DNA of 64,000 nucleotides from Rhizobium grahamii (lineage in GTDB: Bacteria > Pseudomonadota > Alphaproteobacteria > Rhizobiales > Rhizobiaceae): contig NZ_CP043499.1 in the NCBI RefSeq assembly GCF_009498215.1, positions 62,001-126,000 of the forward strand, given 5' to 3'. Below the pieces are notes generated by a model. It had not been told where the DNA came from. It worked only from the letters and a program-made list of their open reading frames with translations, and searched no databases. The translations under genes and the position numbers were made by a program. Of the stretch, positions 23,699-33,009 are shown one piece after another. The first letter of the stretch is position 1, and each line of letters begins with the position of its first letter.

Positions 23699-25767
23699 GC
23701 GCCAAGACTATTCGTGTTGCCACCGACGTCGGTGGCACCTTTACCGACCTTGTCTGCTTCGAGACAGACAACGCAACGGGACAGTCGCGGATCATCACCG
23801 CCAAGTCGGACACGACACCGCCGAACTTCGAGCAGGGTGTTCTCAACGTTCTCGACAAGGGCGGCGTTGACCCAAAGAGCATCGATTTCCTCGCCCACGG
23901 TACCACCGTCGTCATCAACGCTCTTACCGAACGCAAGGGCGTGAAGGTCGGCCTCGTGACGACCGAAGGCTTCCGTGACTCGCTCGAGATCGCCCGCGGC
24001 AATCGCCCTGATTTCTTCAACCTGCACTACGAAAAGCCCGAGCCATTCGTGCCGCGCTATCTGCGCCGAGAGCTCCCGGGACGCTTCAGCTATCACGGCG
24101 AAGAGATGAAGCCGCTCGACCTCTCCGGTCTGCCTGGCATCCTCGACGATTTCCGGGCGGATGGGGTCGAGGCGATTGCTGTCTGCTTCCTGCACTCTTA
24201 CGCCAATCCGAGCCACGAACAGGCAACGATTGCCGAGATCGCAAGACTGTGGCCGGAGATCTCCACCGTTGCCTCGCACCAGATCACGCGCGAATGGCGC
24301 GAGTACGAGCGCACGAATACGACCGTTATGTCTGCCTACGTCCAGCCCACTGCGGAGCGCTACTTGTCTCGCCTCAACGATGGCCTTCTAACCAAGGGCT
24401 TCGACGGCAACCTCTTCATCATGCAGTCCAACTGCGGCGTCGACTCGCTGGACTCGGTAAAGAAGATTCCGATCACCATGGTCGAATCCGGCCCGGCCTC
24501 GGGCTTCTGGGGTGCCGCCGAACTCGGCAAGCAGATCGGCGAGCCGAATGTCTTGGCGCTTGATATCGGCGGCACGACGGCGAAGTGCTCTCTGATCGAG
24601 GACGGTAAGGTCAAGATCATGACCGATTACTGGATCGAGCGCGATCGCACCTCGGCGGGCTATCCGATCATGGTGCCCGTCGTCGATCTCGTGGAGATCG
24701 GCAACGGCGGCGGCTCGATCGCCTGGGTCGACGATTTCGGCAAAATGCACGTCGGTCCGAAGTCGGCGGGCGCGATGCCCGGGCCTGCGGCCTACGGGCG
24801 TGGCGGCACGAATGCCACGACGACAGATGCCAACCTGTGGCTCGGCCGGATCAACCGCGATTATTTCTGCGGCGGTTCGGTTGAGGCCGATATGGCTGCG
24901 ACCGAAAAGGCGCTCTCCGCTGTCGGCCAGAAGCTCGGTATTTCGGCAGATGAAGTGGCTCGCGGCATCGTGCGCATCGCCAACAACAACATGGTCAACG
25001 CCCTCAAGCTGGTCTCGCTCAACCGTGGCTTCGACCCGCGCGACTTTACCCTGGTCGCCTTTGGCGGCGGTGGCGCGATGCATGCGGTGGCACTCGGCAC
25101 CGAGCTTGGCGTCAAGAAAGTCGTCATCCCCGCCGGCGCTTCCGTGTTCTCGGCGTGGGGCATGATGATGTCTGACCTGCGGCGCGATTACTTCGTGACG
25201 AAGCTTGCGGAGTTGAAGGTCGGTGCCTCCGCGACCGTGGAAGCCTTGTTCGCCGAGACCGAAGCCCTTGCCCTGAAACAGTTCGGTGAAGAGGGCGTGG
25301 CGGGCGAGAAGGTCAAGTTCCTGCGCTATGGCAAGTTCCGTTACCAGAACCAGGAGCACACGACCGAAGTCCTGATCGATGGCCCGATCAGCGACGAGCG
25401 TCTCGCCGGCATTGAGACGGCCTTCCACGAGGCTTACGAGCGTGAGTACACCTACCGGCTCAACGCGCCGGTCGAGCTTGTCGGCGTGCATCTGGTCGCT
25501 TCTGCCGAAGTCGGCAAGTTGACGATGCAGGAAAAGCCGCTGACGGAAGGGCCATCTACGGCGGCGCTGAAGGGCGAGCGAACGGTGGACTATGCTCTCG
25601 AAGGCCGCCATCAGGCCGCGATCTATGACGGCGAGAAGCTGGAGCCCGGCATGAACTTCGCCGGCCCCGCCATCATCGAAGATCCAGGCACGACGATCGT
25701 GATTCACCCCGGCAATCGGGTCGAGGTCGACGGCTTCGGCAACATTCACATTCATCTCAAGGCTTGA
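23695..25767 (+). CDS. hyuA: Hydantoinase/oxoprolinase A subunit (HyuA family)
   Basis: A 690-residue subunit of the ATP-dependent hydantoinase/5-oxoprolinase/acetone carboxylase beta family. It has the N-terminal ASKHA phosphate loop RVATDVGGTFTDLV, the hinge HGTTVVINALTERKG, and the core motif ALDIGGTTAKCSLIEDG near residue 285. These enzymes use ATP to open cyclic amides such as N-methylhydantoin or 5-oxoproline, together with a B subunit. Its B subunit gene starts 12 nt downstream but is frameshifted. Confidence 0.93.
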   Translation: MSAKTIRVATDVGGTFTDLVCFETDNATGQSRIITAKSDTTPPNFEQGVLNVLDKGGVDPKSIDFLAHGTTVVINALTERKGVKVGLVTTEGFRDSLEIARGNRPDFFNLHYEKPEPFVPRYLRRELPGRFSYHGEEMKPLDLSGLPGILDDFRADGVEAIAVCFLHSYANPSHEQATIAEIARLWPEISTVASHQITREWREYERTNTTVMSAYVQPTAERYLSRLNDGLLTKGFDGNLFIMQSNCGVDSLDSVKKIPITMVESGPASGFWGAAELGKQIGEPNVLALDIGGTTAKCSLIEDGKVKIMTDYWIERDRTSAGYPIMVPVVDLVEIGNGGGSIAWVDDFGKMHVGPKSAGAMPGPAAYGRGGTNATTTDANLWLGRINRDYFCGGSVEADMAATEKALSAVGQKLGISADEVARGIVRIANNNMVNALKLVSLNRGFDPRDFTLVAFGGGGAMHAVALGTELGVKKVVIPAGASVFSAWGMMMSDLRRDYFVTKLAELKVGASATVEALFAETEALALKQFGEEGVAGEKVKFLRYGKFRYQNQEHTTEVLIDGPISDERLAGIETAFHEAYEREYTYRLNAPVELVGVHLVASAEVGKLTMQEKPLTEGPSTAALKGERTVDYALEGRHQAAIYDGEKLEPGMNFAGPAIIEDPGTTIVIHPGNRVEVDGFGNIHIHLKA

Positions 25768-25779
25768 GGAGGCCGGATC

Positions 25780-27443
25780 ATGACAGCAGAAATCCACGAT
25801 CCGATTACGCTCGAAATCATCCAGAATTCGCTGCAGGCGACGGCCGATGAGATGTTCGCCGCAATGCGCAAGACGGCGATGAGCTCGATCATCTATGAAG
25901 TTCTCGACATGGGTACGGGATCACCGACGCCAAGGGACAACTGGCGTCGTCGGGCGCCGGCATCCCCGGCTTCATCGGTGTTCTCGACAAGTCCGTTAAG
26001 GTTCTGCTGGAGAAATTCGGCAAGCCGGGACAGATCGAACCTGGCGACGTCTTCATCACCAACGATCCGTATTATGGCGGCGTTACCCACCTGAACGACT
26101 TGGTCGTTGCCATGCCGGTGTTCGCTGGCGACAGGCTTATCGCGTGGACCGCCAACATTGCCCACAATTCTGATGTTGGAGGTAAGTCGCCGGGCTCGCT
26201 GTCCGCCGATGCCACGGAGATCTTCCAGGAAGGATTGCGCCTGCCGGCCATCAAGATGATCTCGAAGGGCGAGCCCATCCCGGGCATTTTCGACATCATC
26301 ACGGTCAACTCGCGCATGCCGGACTTCATCGAGGGTGACCTTTGGGCGGCAATTGCCTCGGTGCGTATCGGCGCGAAGCGTCTCGCCGAACTTGCCGAGA
26401 AATATACCGTCGCCACCTTCGAAGCCGCGATGGCGAGCTTTATGGACTTCGGCGAACAGGTCACGCTGGCTGAATTAGCGAAGTTGCCGCATGGCACGTT
26501 CGAACTGACGGAGGAACAGGACGACGGACGCTTCTTCAATGTCAAGATCACCATCTCCGACAAGGAGTTCGTAATCGACCTGCGGGACAACCCCGATCAG
26601 GACGCCGGACCGTCCAACGCGTGCTACGACGATACGCTGGTCAGCATGCAGGTCATCTTCAAGGCGTTGACGGCGCCCGCCTCGCCGGCCAACGAGGGCT
26701 CGTTCCGCCCGCTCAAGGTGCTGACGAAGGAAGGCACCTGCTTCCACGCCAAGGAGCCGGCCGCAGTCGGCTTCTACTACGAGATCGGCATTCGCGGCTA
26801 CGATCTGGTGTGGCGTTGCTTGGCGCCGCATATGCCGGAAAAGCTGCCTGCCGGTCACTTCTCGTCGATTGCCGGAACCTTCATCGGCGGCATTCATCCG
26901 GATACAGGCCGGCAGTACACGATCATCGAGCCGCAGATCGGCGGATGGGGAGCGTCGAGCGGACGCGACGGCAACAGTGCGATCTTTTCGGGCGTGCACG
27001 GTGAGACCTACAATTGCCCAGCCGAGATTTCCGAAGCGCGTAACGGCCTCATCGTCGACCGGATGGAACTCAATTGCGATCCGGGCGGCGAGGGTAAATG
27101 GTCCGGCGGTCGCGGCATTCGTCTCGACTACCGTATTCGTCGCGATGACTCGTTCCTGACGCTTGGTTACACGCGCTCCCGCATTCTTCCCTGGTCGCTG
27201 GAGGACGGGAACGAAGGCACCGCCAACTATGCGCTGGTCATGCGTAAGGACGGGTCGAGCGAACGCTATGCCTTCGCTTCAGGCGTTCGCGTCGACAAGG
27301 ATGATGTCATTCGCATCATGACCGGCGCCGGCGGCGGGCTTGGCGATCCCAAGGAAAGAGACCGGACGCTTGTCGCCGCCGATATCCGCAACGGCTTCAT
27401 CACGCCTGAGCGCGCGGCAGATGTTCACGGTTACAAGGGTTGA
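25780..27443 (+). pseudogene. hyuB: Hydantoinase/oxoprolinase B subunit (HyuB family), interrupted by a 1-nt frameshift
   Basis: The first 45 residues (DPITLEIIQNSLQATADEMF through SSIIYEVLDMGTG) match HyuB, then the frame goes wrong and stops at 26094. The correct continuation, ITDAKGQLASSGAGIPGFIG, begins one base over at 25920 and runs to 27443 with FITNDPYYGGVTHLNDL and GAGGGLGDPKERD. One missing G in the GGG at 25917-25919 explains it; the repaired protein would be about 554 residues. As written the enzyme would be inactive. It is the second such break in this operon. Confidence 0.9.
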
Positions 27444-28261
27444 TGGGCATGGCATCGCAACCCTTGAAAGTCATGTATCTCAACCCGGTCGCGGACGACG
27501 CGGCCGTGGACGAGATCTTCGCTGGGATGGTGCGCCAGCACAAGCAGCCCGGCACCGAGGTTCATGTGACCGCCTTGCCAAAAGAGCACTATGGCTTCTC
27601 TCACATTGAATTTCGAACTTACGAAGCGTTGGTGACCCGAGGCATCATGCGGGCGGTGCGGCAGGCGGCGGCTGAGGGCTTCGACGCCCTGGCGATTGGC
27701 TGCTTCTACGACACGGCGCTTCACGATGCGCGCGAGATCTCGGATCGGATGATCGTCACCGCGCCCTGTGTCGCATCGTGCGAGATCGCTGCGAGCCTCG
27801 CCAACAGCTTCGGAGTGATCGTGGGGCGGCGGAAATGGGTGCACCAGATGCAATCGACCATTGTTGGTTATGGGCATGGCGATCGGCTGGCCGGCTTCTA
27901 CGACGTCGGTCTTGGCGTTGACGATTTCCAGCGGGATCACGCCGAGACGGGCAGACGCCTCATGGCCGCAGGCCGGAAGGCGATCGATGAAGGTGGCGCG
28001 GAGGCGCTCATCCTCGGCTGCACGATGGAGGTCGGATTCTACAAGGAGATCGAAAACGCCCTCGGCGTGCCGGTCATCGACCCGTCGATCGCGGCGCTCA
28101 AGCGTGCCGAATATGCGGCCGTCCTGAAGCGCCAATGCGGTTGGGTTCCTAGCCGGCGGGGCTCCTGCGAGGCGCCTCCCGAGGCAGAGATTGCGCGCTT
28201 TCACGCGTTCGACGATGCCGCACCGGTTTTCGGCAGCCGCATCGTCATAGAAGCGGAATAA
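27443..28261 (+). CDS. Aspartate/glutamate/hydantoin racemase family protein
   Basis: A roughly 272-residue protein of the cofactor-independent Asp/Glu/hydantoin racemase superfamily. The two catalytic cysteines are in AIGCFYDTAL and LILGCTMEVGF. Within a hydantoinase operon it most likely racemises a 5-substituted hydantoin or the derived amino acid so that both enantiomers can be used. The ATG at 27443 overlaps the hyuB stop; a second ATG lies at 27449. Confidence 0.88.
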   Translation: MGMASQPLKVMYLNPVADDAAVDEIFAGMVRQHKQPGTEVHVTALPKEHYGFSHIEFRTYEALVTRGIMRAVRQAAAEGFDALAIGCFYDTALHDAREISDRMIVTAPCVASCEIAASLANSFGVIVGRRKWVHQMQSTIVGYGHGDRLAGFYDVGLGVDDFQRDHAETGRRLMAAGRKAIDEGGAEALILGCTMEVGFYKEIENALGVPVIDPSIAALKRAEYAAVLKRQCGWVPSRRGSCEAPPEAEIARFHAFDDAAPVFGSRIVIEAE

Positions 28262-28271
28262 GGAATTGATC

Positions 28272-29375
28272 ATGAATGAACAGACGACCAGAAAGCTTGA
28301 ACTCCTGCGTCAGCGGATGCGCCAGACCGGCACCGGACTGCTCGCGATAGCGCCGGGTTCGCATATGGATTGGGTCCTCGGATTCCATCCGCATCCCGAC
28401 GAGCGGCCGTGCCTCCTGCTCATCGCGCCGGAGAAGGAAGCCTTTCTCATGCCGGCTCTCAACGCGGAAGGAACGCGTGAGTTCACCGACATAGCTTTCT
28501 ACAATTGGTCCGATGCGGAAGGACCGGACGGTGCTCTTCAGGAGGTCTTGCAGGCGATTGGCGCAACGGCCCCTGTGCGTGTCGGTCTCGACGAGACGAT
28601 GCGGGCGGATTTCGCCTTGCTGCTTTTGAAGTTCCTGCCGGCCGATACGATCCATGACTTCACCGGCCCGACGCTCGGTGGCCTGCGCATGAAGAAAGAC
28701 GCGGGCGAGTACGCCAAGCTCAAGATGAATGCCGCGATCGCCGACCGCGCCATGGAAGCGGCCTTCGCAACGATCAAGGCTGGCATGACTGAAAATCAGG
28801 TTGCTGCTGAAATTCGTTCTCAGTTCTCGGCGCAGGGTGCTGCTCCGGCGTTCTGGATCGTCGGAGCCGGCCCCAACGGTGCTTTCCCGCATCATTCGGC
28901 GAGCGATCGCGTCATCGAAGAAGGCGATGCCGTCGTGATCGACATTGGCGGCCGTAAATCCGGCTTCCCGAGCGACATTACCCGAATGGCCGTGATCGGA
29001 CTGCCGCCCGAGGGCTATGGCGAAATTCATGCCATCGTCGAAAAAGCGGTGCAGGCGGCCCTGAAGGCAGCCAGACCAGGCGTCATGGCAAAGGAAGTCG
29101 ATTTTGCCGCGCGCAAGGTCATTTCGGATGCGGGCTATGGCGAGTATTTCGTGCACCGGACCGGCCACGGCATGGGCATCGACGGTCACGAGCCGCCTTA
29201 TATCACCGCGACATCCGAAACCATCCTCGAGGAAGGAATGGTGTTCTCGATCGAGCCCGGCATCTACCTGCCAGGGCGCTTCGGCATTCGTCTCGAAGAT
29301 ATCGTCATTCTTCGTGCCGATGGGCCGGAGGTTCTGTCGTCGCTGTCGCGCGACGCGAGGCGCATCGATCGCTGA
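28272..29375 (+). CDS. M24-family metallopeptidase (Xaa-Pro aminopeptidase type)
   Basis: A 367-residue protein with a creatinase-type N-terminal domain and a pita-bread C-terminal domain. All five metal ligands of the M24 peptidases are visible: Asp in VVIDIGG, Asp in SDITRM, His in RTGHGMG, Glu in FSIEPGIYL and Glu in RLEDIVIL, so it is a dimetal peptidase and not a creatinase. It probably releases amino acids from the imported peptide-like substrate or from the product of the hydantoinase. It is the last gene of the operon. Confidence 0.92.
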   Translation: MNEQTTRKLELLRQRMRQTGTGLLAIAPGSHMDWVLGFHPHPDERPCLLLIAPEKEAFLMPALNAEGTREFTDIAFYNWSDAEGPDGALQEVLQAIGATAPVRVGLDETMRADFALLLLKFLPADTIHDFTGPTLGGLRMKKDAGEYAKLKMNAAIADRAMEAAFATIKAGMTENQVAAEIRSQFSAQGAAPAFWIVGAGPNGAFPHHSASDRVIEEGDAVVIDIGGRKSGFPSDITRMAVIGLPPEGYGEIHAIVEKAVQAALKAARPGVMAKEVDFAARKVISDAGYGEYFVHRTGHGMGIDGHEPPYITATSETILEEGMVFSIEPGIYLPGRFGIRLEDIVILRADGPEVLSSLSRDARRIDR

Positions 29376-29384
29376 TCCGCAGGA

Positions 29385-29413
29385 GGCGGGCCGCGCTTCA
29401 GCGGCTCGCCTTT
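29385..29413 (+). terminator. Terminator of the ABC-hydantoinase operon
   Basis: GGCGGGCCGC (29385-29394) and GCGGCTCGCC (29401-29410) pair over 10 bp with one G-T, loop GCTTCA, followed by TTTG. It lies 10 nt past the M24 peptidase stop, between convergent operons. Confidence 0.7.
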
Positions 29414-29425
29414 GTCGAGAAGAAA

Positions 29426-30787
29426 CTAGTGAACCTTCAGACCGCCGACCCAGGTCGTGGCGATATTGGCTTTCGAAGCCGTGTAGATGATCTTCTGAAG
29501 GATCTGGTCGTCCGCTTCGACCTGGTCGAAAAGCCGCATCGAGCCTTTCTCCGCGGTGGTATCAATGACAATCGCGTCGAAGGCATATCCCGGCTGGAAC
29601 TGCCCGACCGGGAGATCGAGCGCGATGCCTCCACCGGTCGTGGCGATGTAGAAGGCATCACGGAAATCGATCTGTGCCACGCCGGCGGTGCTGCGTTCTG
29701 CTGGCGGAAGCGCAGGGTCGACACCGCTCGCCAGCATGCGCGAAACCAGAACGGCCGCACGGCTGTTTTCCAGCATGGAAGCGCTGGGTCCGCCCGAGAT
29801 ATCCGTGCCCAGTCCGACATGCAGCCCCTTCTCCAGGGCCTGTCGGAGAGGAAAGACAGCATTGGCGAAATAGGCGTTCGAAAGCGGGCAATGGGCGATG
29901 GCGGCCTCGCGGACGCGAATGCGCTCCATGTCCGAAGCCGTCAGAAAATTCGAATGGGCAAGCACGCTGCGGCGGCCGAGCAAACCGAAGCGGTCCAGCA
30001 TTTCCGTATCCGTCGCGCCGAAGCGCGCGAGCGCATAGCCGTGGGCCCAATCGCTCTCGGAGCAATGCGTTTGAACATGGCAGCCGCATTCCTGGGCGAG
30101 GGCTCCGAGGCCCTTCAGTGCCGCATCGGTGCAGGAGGGGATGAAGCGCGGTGTCACGACGGGATGGACCCGCCCATCACCATTTTCAGGATGGAACCTG
30201 ATGTAATCGATAATGGCGCGCGTCCCGTCGATCGCTGCCTTTGCCGAGCTGTCACGATAGTACGGCGGGCATTCGTCCTCGTTGTCCATTGCCACCTTGC
30301 CGATCAACGCGCGCTGTCCGCGTTCGAGGCAGATATCCACCAGAACCCGGGTCGCCTCCTGATGAATGGTGGCAAAATAGAGGGCGGTTGTCGTTCCGTT
30401 GGCGAGCAGGTCATCGACGAGCAGCCGGTAGCTGCGCTGCGCAAAGGCGAGATCCTCGTAGCGCGCCTCCAGCGGGAACGTGTACTTCTGCAGCCAGACC
30501 TCCAGCGGAACGTCGAGCGCACCGCCGAGTTGGGGATATTGCGGCGCGTGCACGTGAAGATCGACAAAACCTGGCAGGAGATAAGAGCCGGATGGCAGGA
30601 CAACCAGTTCGCCGGTCTCCTCGCGTGCTTCGCGAATGCTGCGGTAGTTCGGCTCCCCCGGCCGATGGATGGCCTTGATCGTGCCATCGGCACCGATATC
30701 GATGAGAACGTCTTCCAATACGTCGATAAGTCCGCGTTCCGGTGCGTGAAAGCCGGAAGCGCAGAGCGTCTTGTTACGCAGATCCAC
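29426..30787 (-). CDS. guaD: Guanine deaminase
   Basis: A 453-residue amidohydrolase that converts guanine to xanthine and ammonia. PGFVDLHVHAPQYPQLG carries the metal-binding HxH and the guanine deaminase-specific APQY segment; HCSESDWAH, LAHSNFL and GLGTDISGG give the other metal ligands (His, His, Asp). The length matches the bacterial enzyme. It is the last gene of the eight-gene minus-strand operon that starts with a nucleoside-type importer. Confidence 0.95.
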   Translation of the reverse strand: MDLRNKTLCASGFHAPERGLIDVLEDVLIDIGADGTIKAIHRPGEPNYRSIREAREETGELVVLPSGSYLLPGFVDLHVHAPQYPQLGGALDVPLEVWLQKYTFPLEARYEDLAFAQRSYRLLVDDLLANGTTTALYFATIHQEATRVLVDICLERGQRALIGKVAMDNEDECPPYYRDSSAKAAIDGTRAIIDYIRFHPENGDGRVHPVVTPRFIPSCTDAALKGLGALAQECGCHVQTHCSESDWAHGYALARFGATDTEMLDRFGLLGRRSVLAHSNFLTASDMERIRVREAAIAHCPLSNAYFANAVFPLRQALEKGLHVGLGTDISGGPSASMLENSRAAVLVSRMLASGVDPALPPAERSTAGVAQIDFRDAFYIATTGGGIALDLPVGQFQPGYAFDAIVIDTTAEKGSMRLFDQVEADDQILQKIIYTASKANIATTWVGGLKVH

Positions 30788-30802
30788 TGATATGTCCCTA
30801 AT

Positions 30803-32134
30803 TCAGTCCAGGCTTCGATGTCTGAGCGCGAGCGCGCCCTCCCGAAATCTATGTCGGATTTCCGTCTCGTCTATACCAGGAAGTGCCCGTTCTTCCATGA
30901 GAATTTGCCCATCGCAGATGGTGGTCACCACGTCGTCGGCACGCGCGGAGTAAACGAGCGCCGCCGCCTCGCCGTAGACGGGAAGGCAATGCGGCTTGTC
31001 GAGATCGACAATGATGACGTCGGCCTTCATGCCGGGTGCGAGCTTGCCGGTGTCGGGACGGTTCATCGCGGCTGCCGCCCCTGTTGTCGCCATTTCCAGG
31101 AGTTCGCCAGTCTTCAGAAACTCCACATCGTTGGTCTTGTCCTTGTGGATCATGCCGGCGAATTTCATCTCCTGGAACATGTCCAGGGAATTGTGGCTTG
31201 CAGGGCCGTCCGTTGCGAGGCCAACCGTCACACCCGCCTCGCGGACACTGCGCAGACGCAGCGTTCCCGAATTGAGCTTGGCATTGCAGCACGGGCAATG
31301 GGCGATCTTCGTTCCCGTTTCCGCCATGATGCGGATATCGTCGTCGTTGAGCTGGGTGCAGTGGGCAGCCGTCACGTCGGATCCAAGGAACCCGAGCGAA
31401 TACACCCATTGCATCGGCGTCGTGCCGTAGGTCTCGCTGACGTAGGCGACCTCCTGCGGGCCTTCGGCGAGGTGGGTATGGATCACCACCTTATGGGCAT
31501 CCGCCACCTCGCGGACCAGCTTGAACATTTCCGCTCCGCAGGAGTACGGAGAGTGCGGCGACAACCCCACATGGACACGATCATTGCCGGTCCGATGGTG
31601 CCGTGAGACCTTGTCGTCAAAACTGTGAAGCGCCTTCCAGGACCAGTCGGTGATCGGCGCATAAAGACCGCGATCGGCGAAACCGTAGCCGAGCGTGGCG
31701 CGCAGCGGCATCGTCTTCAACGCGGCGATCTGTGGCTCCACGCGATAGGCGTCAAAATGCTCGTTGAAGGTCGTGATGCCAGCCTTTGCCATTTCGACAA
31801 GCCCCATCAGGCTTGCCCAATAGAGCGTCTCTTCATCGAAATTGCGCTTCAGCTGCCACATCGTCTGCAGCCACTCGAACAGCTGGACATCCTCGAGCAG
31901 ACCGCGCAGCAGCATGTTGGAGGCAATATGTGTGTGGCAGTTGACGAAACCCGGCATGACGACGCGACCCCGCGCGTCGATCAGCTTCCTTGCACCGTCC
32001 GTTGGGACCGAGGCTGCGGGACCCACGGCGGCAATGCTGTCGCCCGATATCGTCAGGCTACCGTTTTCGATCTTCTTCGCGCCGCCCATCGGCAGAATGG
32101 TGGCGTTGATGATGGCGATATCGGGTTGGCTCAT
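30803..32134 (-). CDS. Amidohydrolase of the MTA/SAH deaminase - TrzN/AtzA group
   Basis: A 443-residue COG0402 amidohydrolase. Metal ligands: NCHTHIASN (HxH), HTHLAEG, AAHCTQL and ATDGPAS (Asp). The sequence CCNAKLNSGTL in place of the usual NPxSNxKLxSG is a small variation. Relatives deaminate 5'-methylthioadenosine, S-adenosylhomocysteine or other 6-aminopurines, or s-triazines. It lies 4 nt after the Rieske-less oxygenase gene, so the two probably act on the same compound or in successive steps. Confidence 0.88.
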   Translation of the reverse strand: MSQPDIAIINATILPMGGAKKIENGSLTISGDSIAAVGPAASVPTDGARKLIDARGRVVMPGFVNCHTHIASNMLLRGLLEDVQLFEWLQTMWQLKRNFDEETLYWASLMGLVEMAKAGITTFNEHFDAYRVEPQIAALKTMPLRATLGYGFADRGLYAPITDWSWKALHSFDDKVSRHHRTGNDRVHVGLSPHSPYSCGAEMFKLVREVADAHKVVIHTHLAEGPQEVAYVSETYGTTPMQWVYSLGFLGSDVTAAHCTQLNDDDIRIMAETGTKIAHCPCCNAKLNSGTLRLRSVREAGVTVGLATDGPASHNSLDMFQEMKFAGMIHKDKTNDVEFLKTGELLEMATTGAAAAMNRPDTGKLAPGMKADVIIVDLDKPHCLPVYGEAAALVYSARADDVVTTICDGQILMEERALPGIDETEIRHRFREGALALRHRSLD

Positions 32135-32138
32135 GCGG

Positions 32139-32996
32139 TCAGGCTGCCATCGCCGTTGTGCCGTAGGTGATGCCCTTTTCCTTCAGCCAGCGGCGATAGG
32201 CGATGGAGCTTGCGTCGGCGCGCGTCGGGATCTCGGCGCGTGCTTCCATCGGCAGCAGCGAGGGGCGCTGGTTTTCCAGGATGATGCGGTCCTGCAGGAA
32301 GATCAGCTGCTGGAAATGCACGAGCTCCGTCGTGGTCGAGACATCGTCGATCAGGAACATGACTGGATGGGCGATGCAGCGATCGGGCTCGAGCGGCTGC
32401 ACGAACAGGCAGATCACATCCGAGCGATTGGCGGAGTTCGGGCAGGTCTTGTAGAGCAGCGTCGTGAACGGCGTCATGACCCGGTAGATGTAATCCGTCA
32501 TGATGCCGTCTGTGGCCGAAAGTGCCGCCTGCGGCTGGAAGAACTGGCAGTTGGTCGCCCAGACTTCATCGACGTCGCGACGGATCTCGGCGTTGTAGTG
32601 CATGACCTCAGTGTGTGGCTCGGCACCAAGGATGTCCGTGTGAACGAACGGGAAATGCGCCATGTCGAGAAAGTTCTCGATGATGCGAAGTCCGGAAGCG
32701 CGCACCATGACCGCACCGCAATTGACCACGCGGCGGTCCTCCTCGTCGGCCTCCGGCAGCGCAAACAGGCCACCCTTGGGCTCGCCGAGCGTTGCCCAGA
32801 CAAGGCCGAAGCGCTTGATGATAGGAAGAGGTTCCGCGCGCCCATCTGCTGTTACGACCACAGTGCCGTCAGGTGACCTTTCCAGGACAAGATCGGTGCC
32901 GAGCAGACGTGTCGTCGAACGACCGAAGGCAATCTCCGTCTCGGTGCCGAGCGGATACCACTGGTCGAGGGCTGCCTTGTCTGAACATTGGCTCAT
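32139..32996 (-). CDS. Rieske-type oxygenase catalytic chain lacking its Rieske domain (NdmC-like), copy 1
   Basis: A 285-residue protein matching only the catalytic (VanA_C/SRPBCC-like) part of Rieske non-heme iron oxygenases. NFLDMAHFPFVH gives Asn108, the bridging Asp111, and iron ligands His114 and His119; the third ligand is probably Asp236 in LQDRIILENQRP. The CxH...CxxH cluster motif is missing: the segment from DLVLERSPDGTVVV passes straight to LPIIKRFGLVWATLG where about 40 residues with the cluster loops should be. ATG 32996 is preferred to 33020 because it aligns exactly with the paralogue at 48118. It needs a separate Rieske protein; one is encoded at 39877. NdmC of caffeine N7-demethylase has the same defect. 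Confidence 0.88.
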   Translation of the reverse strand: MSQCSDKAALDQWYPLGTETEIAFGRSTTRLLGTDLVLERSPDGTVVVTADGRAEPLPIIKRFGLVWATLGEPKGGLFALPEADEEDRRVVNCGAVMVRASGLRIIENFLDMAHFPFVHTDILGAEPHTEVMHYNAEIRRDVDEVWATNCQFFQPQAALSATDGIMTDYIYRVMTPFTTLLYKTCPNSANRSDVICLFVQPLEPDRCIAHPVMFLIDDVSTTTELVHFQQLIFLQDRIILENQRPSLLPMEARAEIPTRADASSIAYRRWLKEKGITYGTTAMAA

Positions 32997-33009
32997 GGGA
33001 CGCTCGCTT

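Noticed and set aside
28272..29375. Creatinase, which would suit a hydantoin/creatinine pathway
   Set aside because: All five metal ligands of M24 peptidases are present, whereas creatinases lack the metal site.
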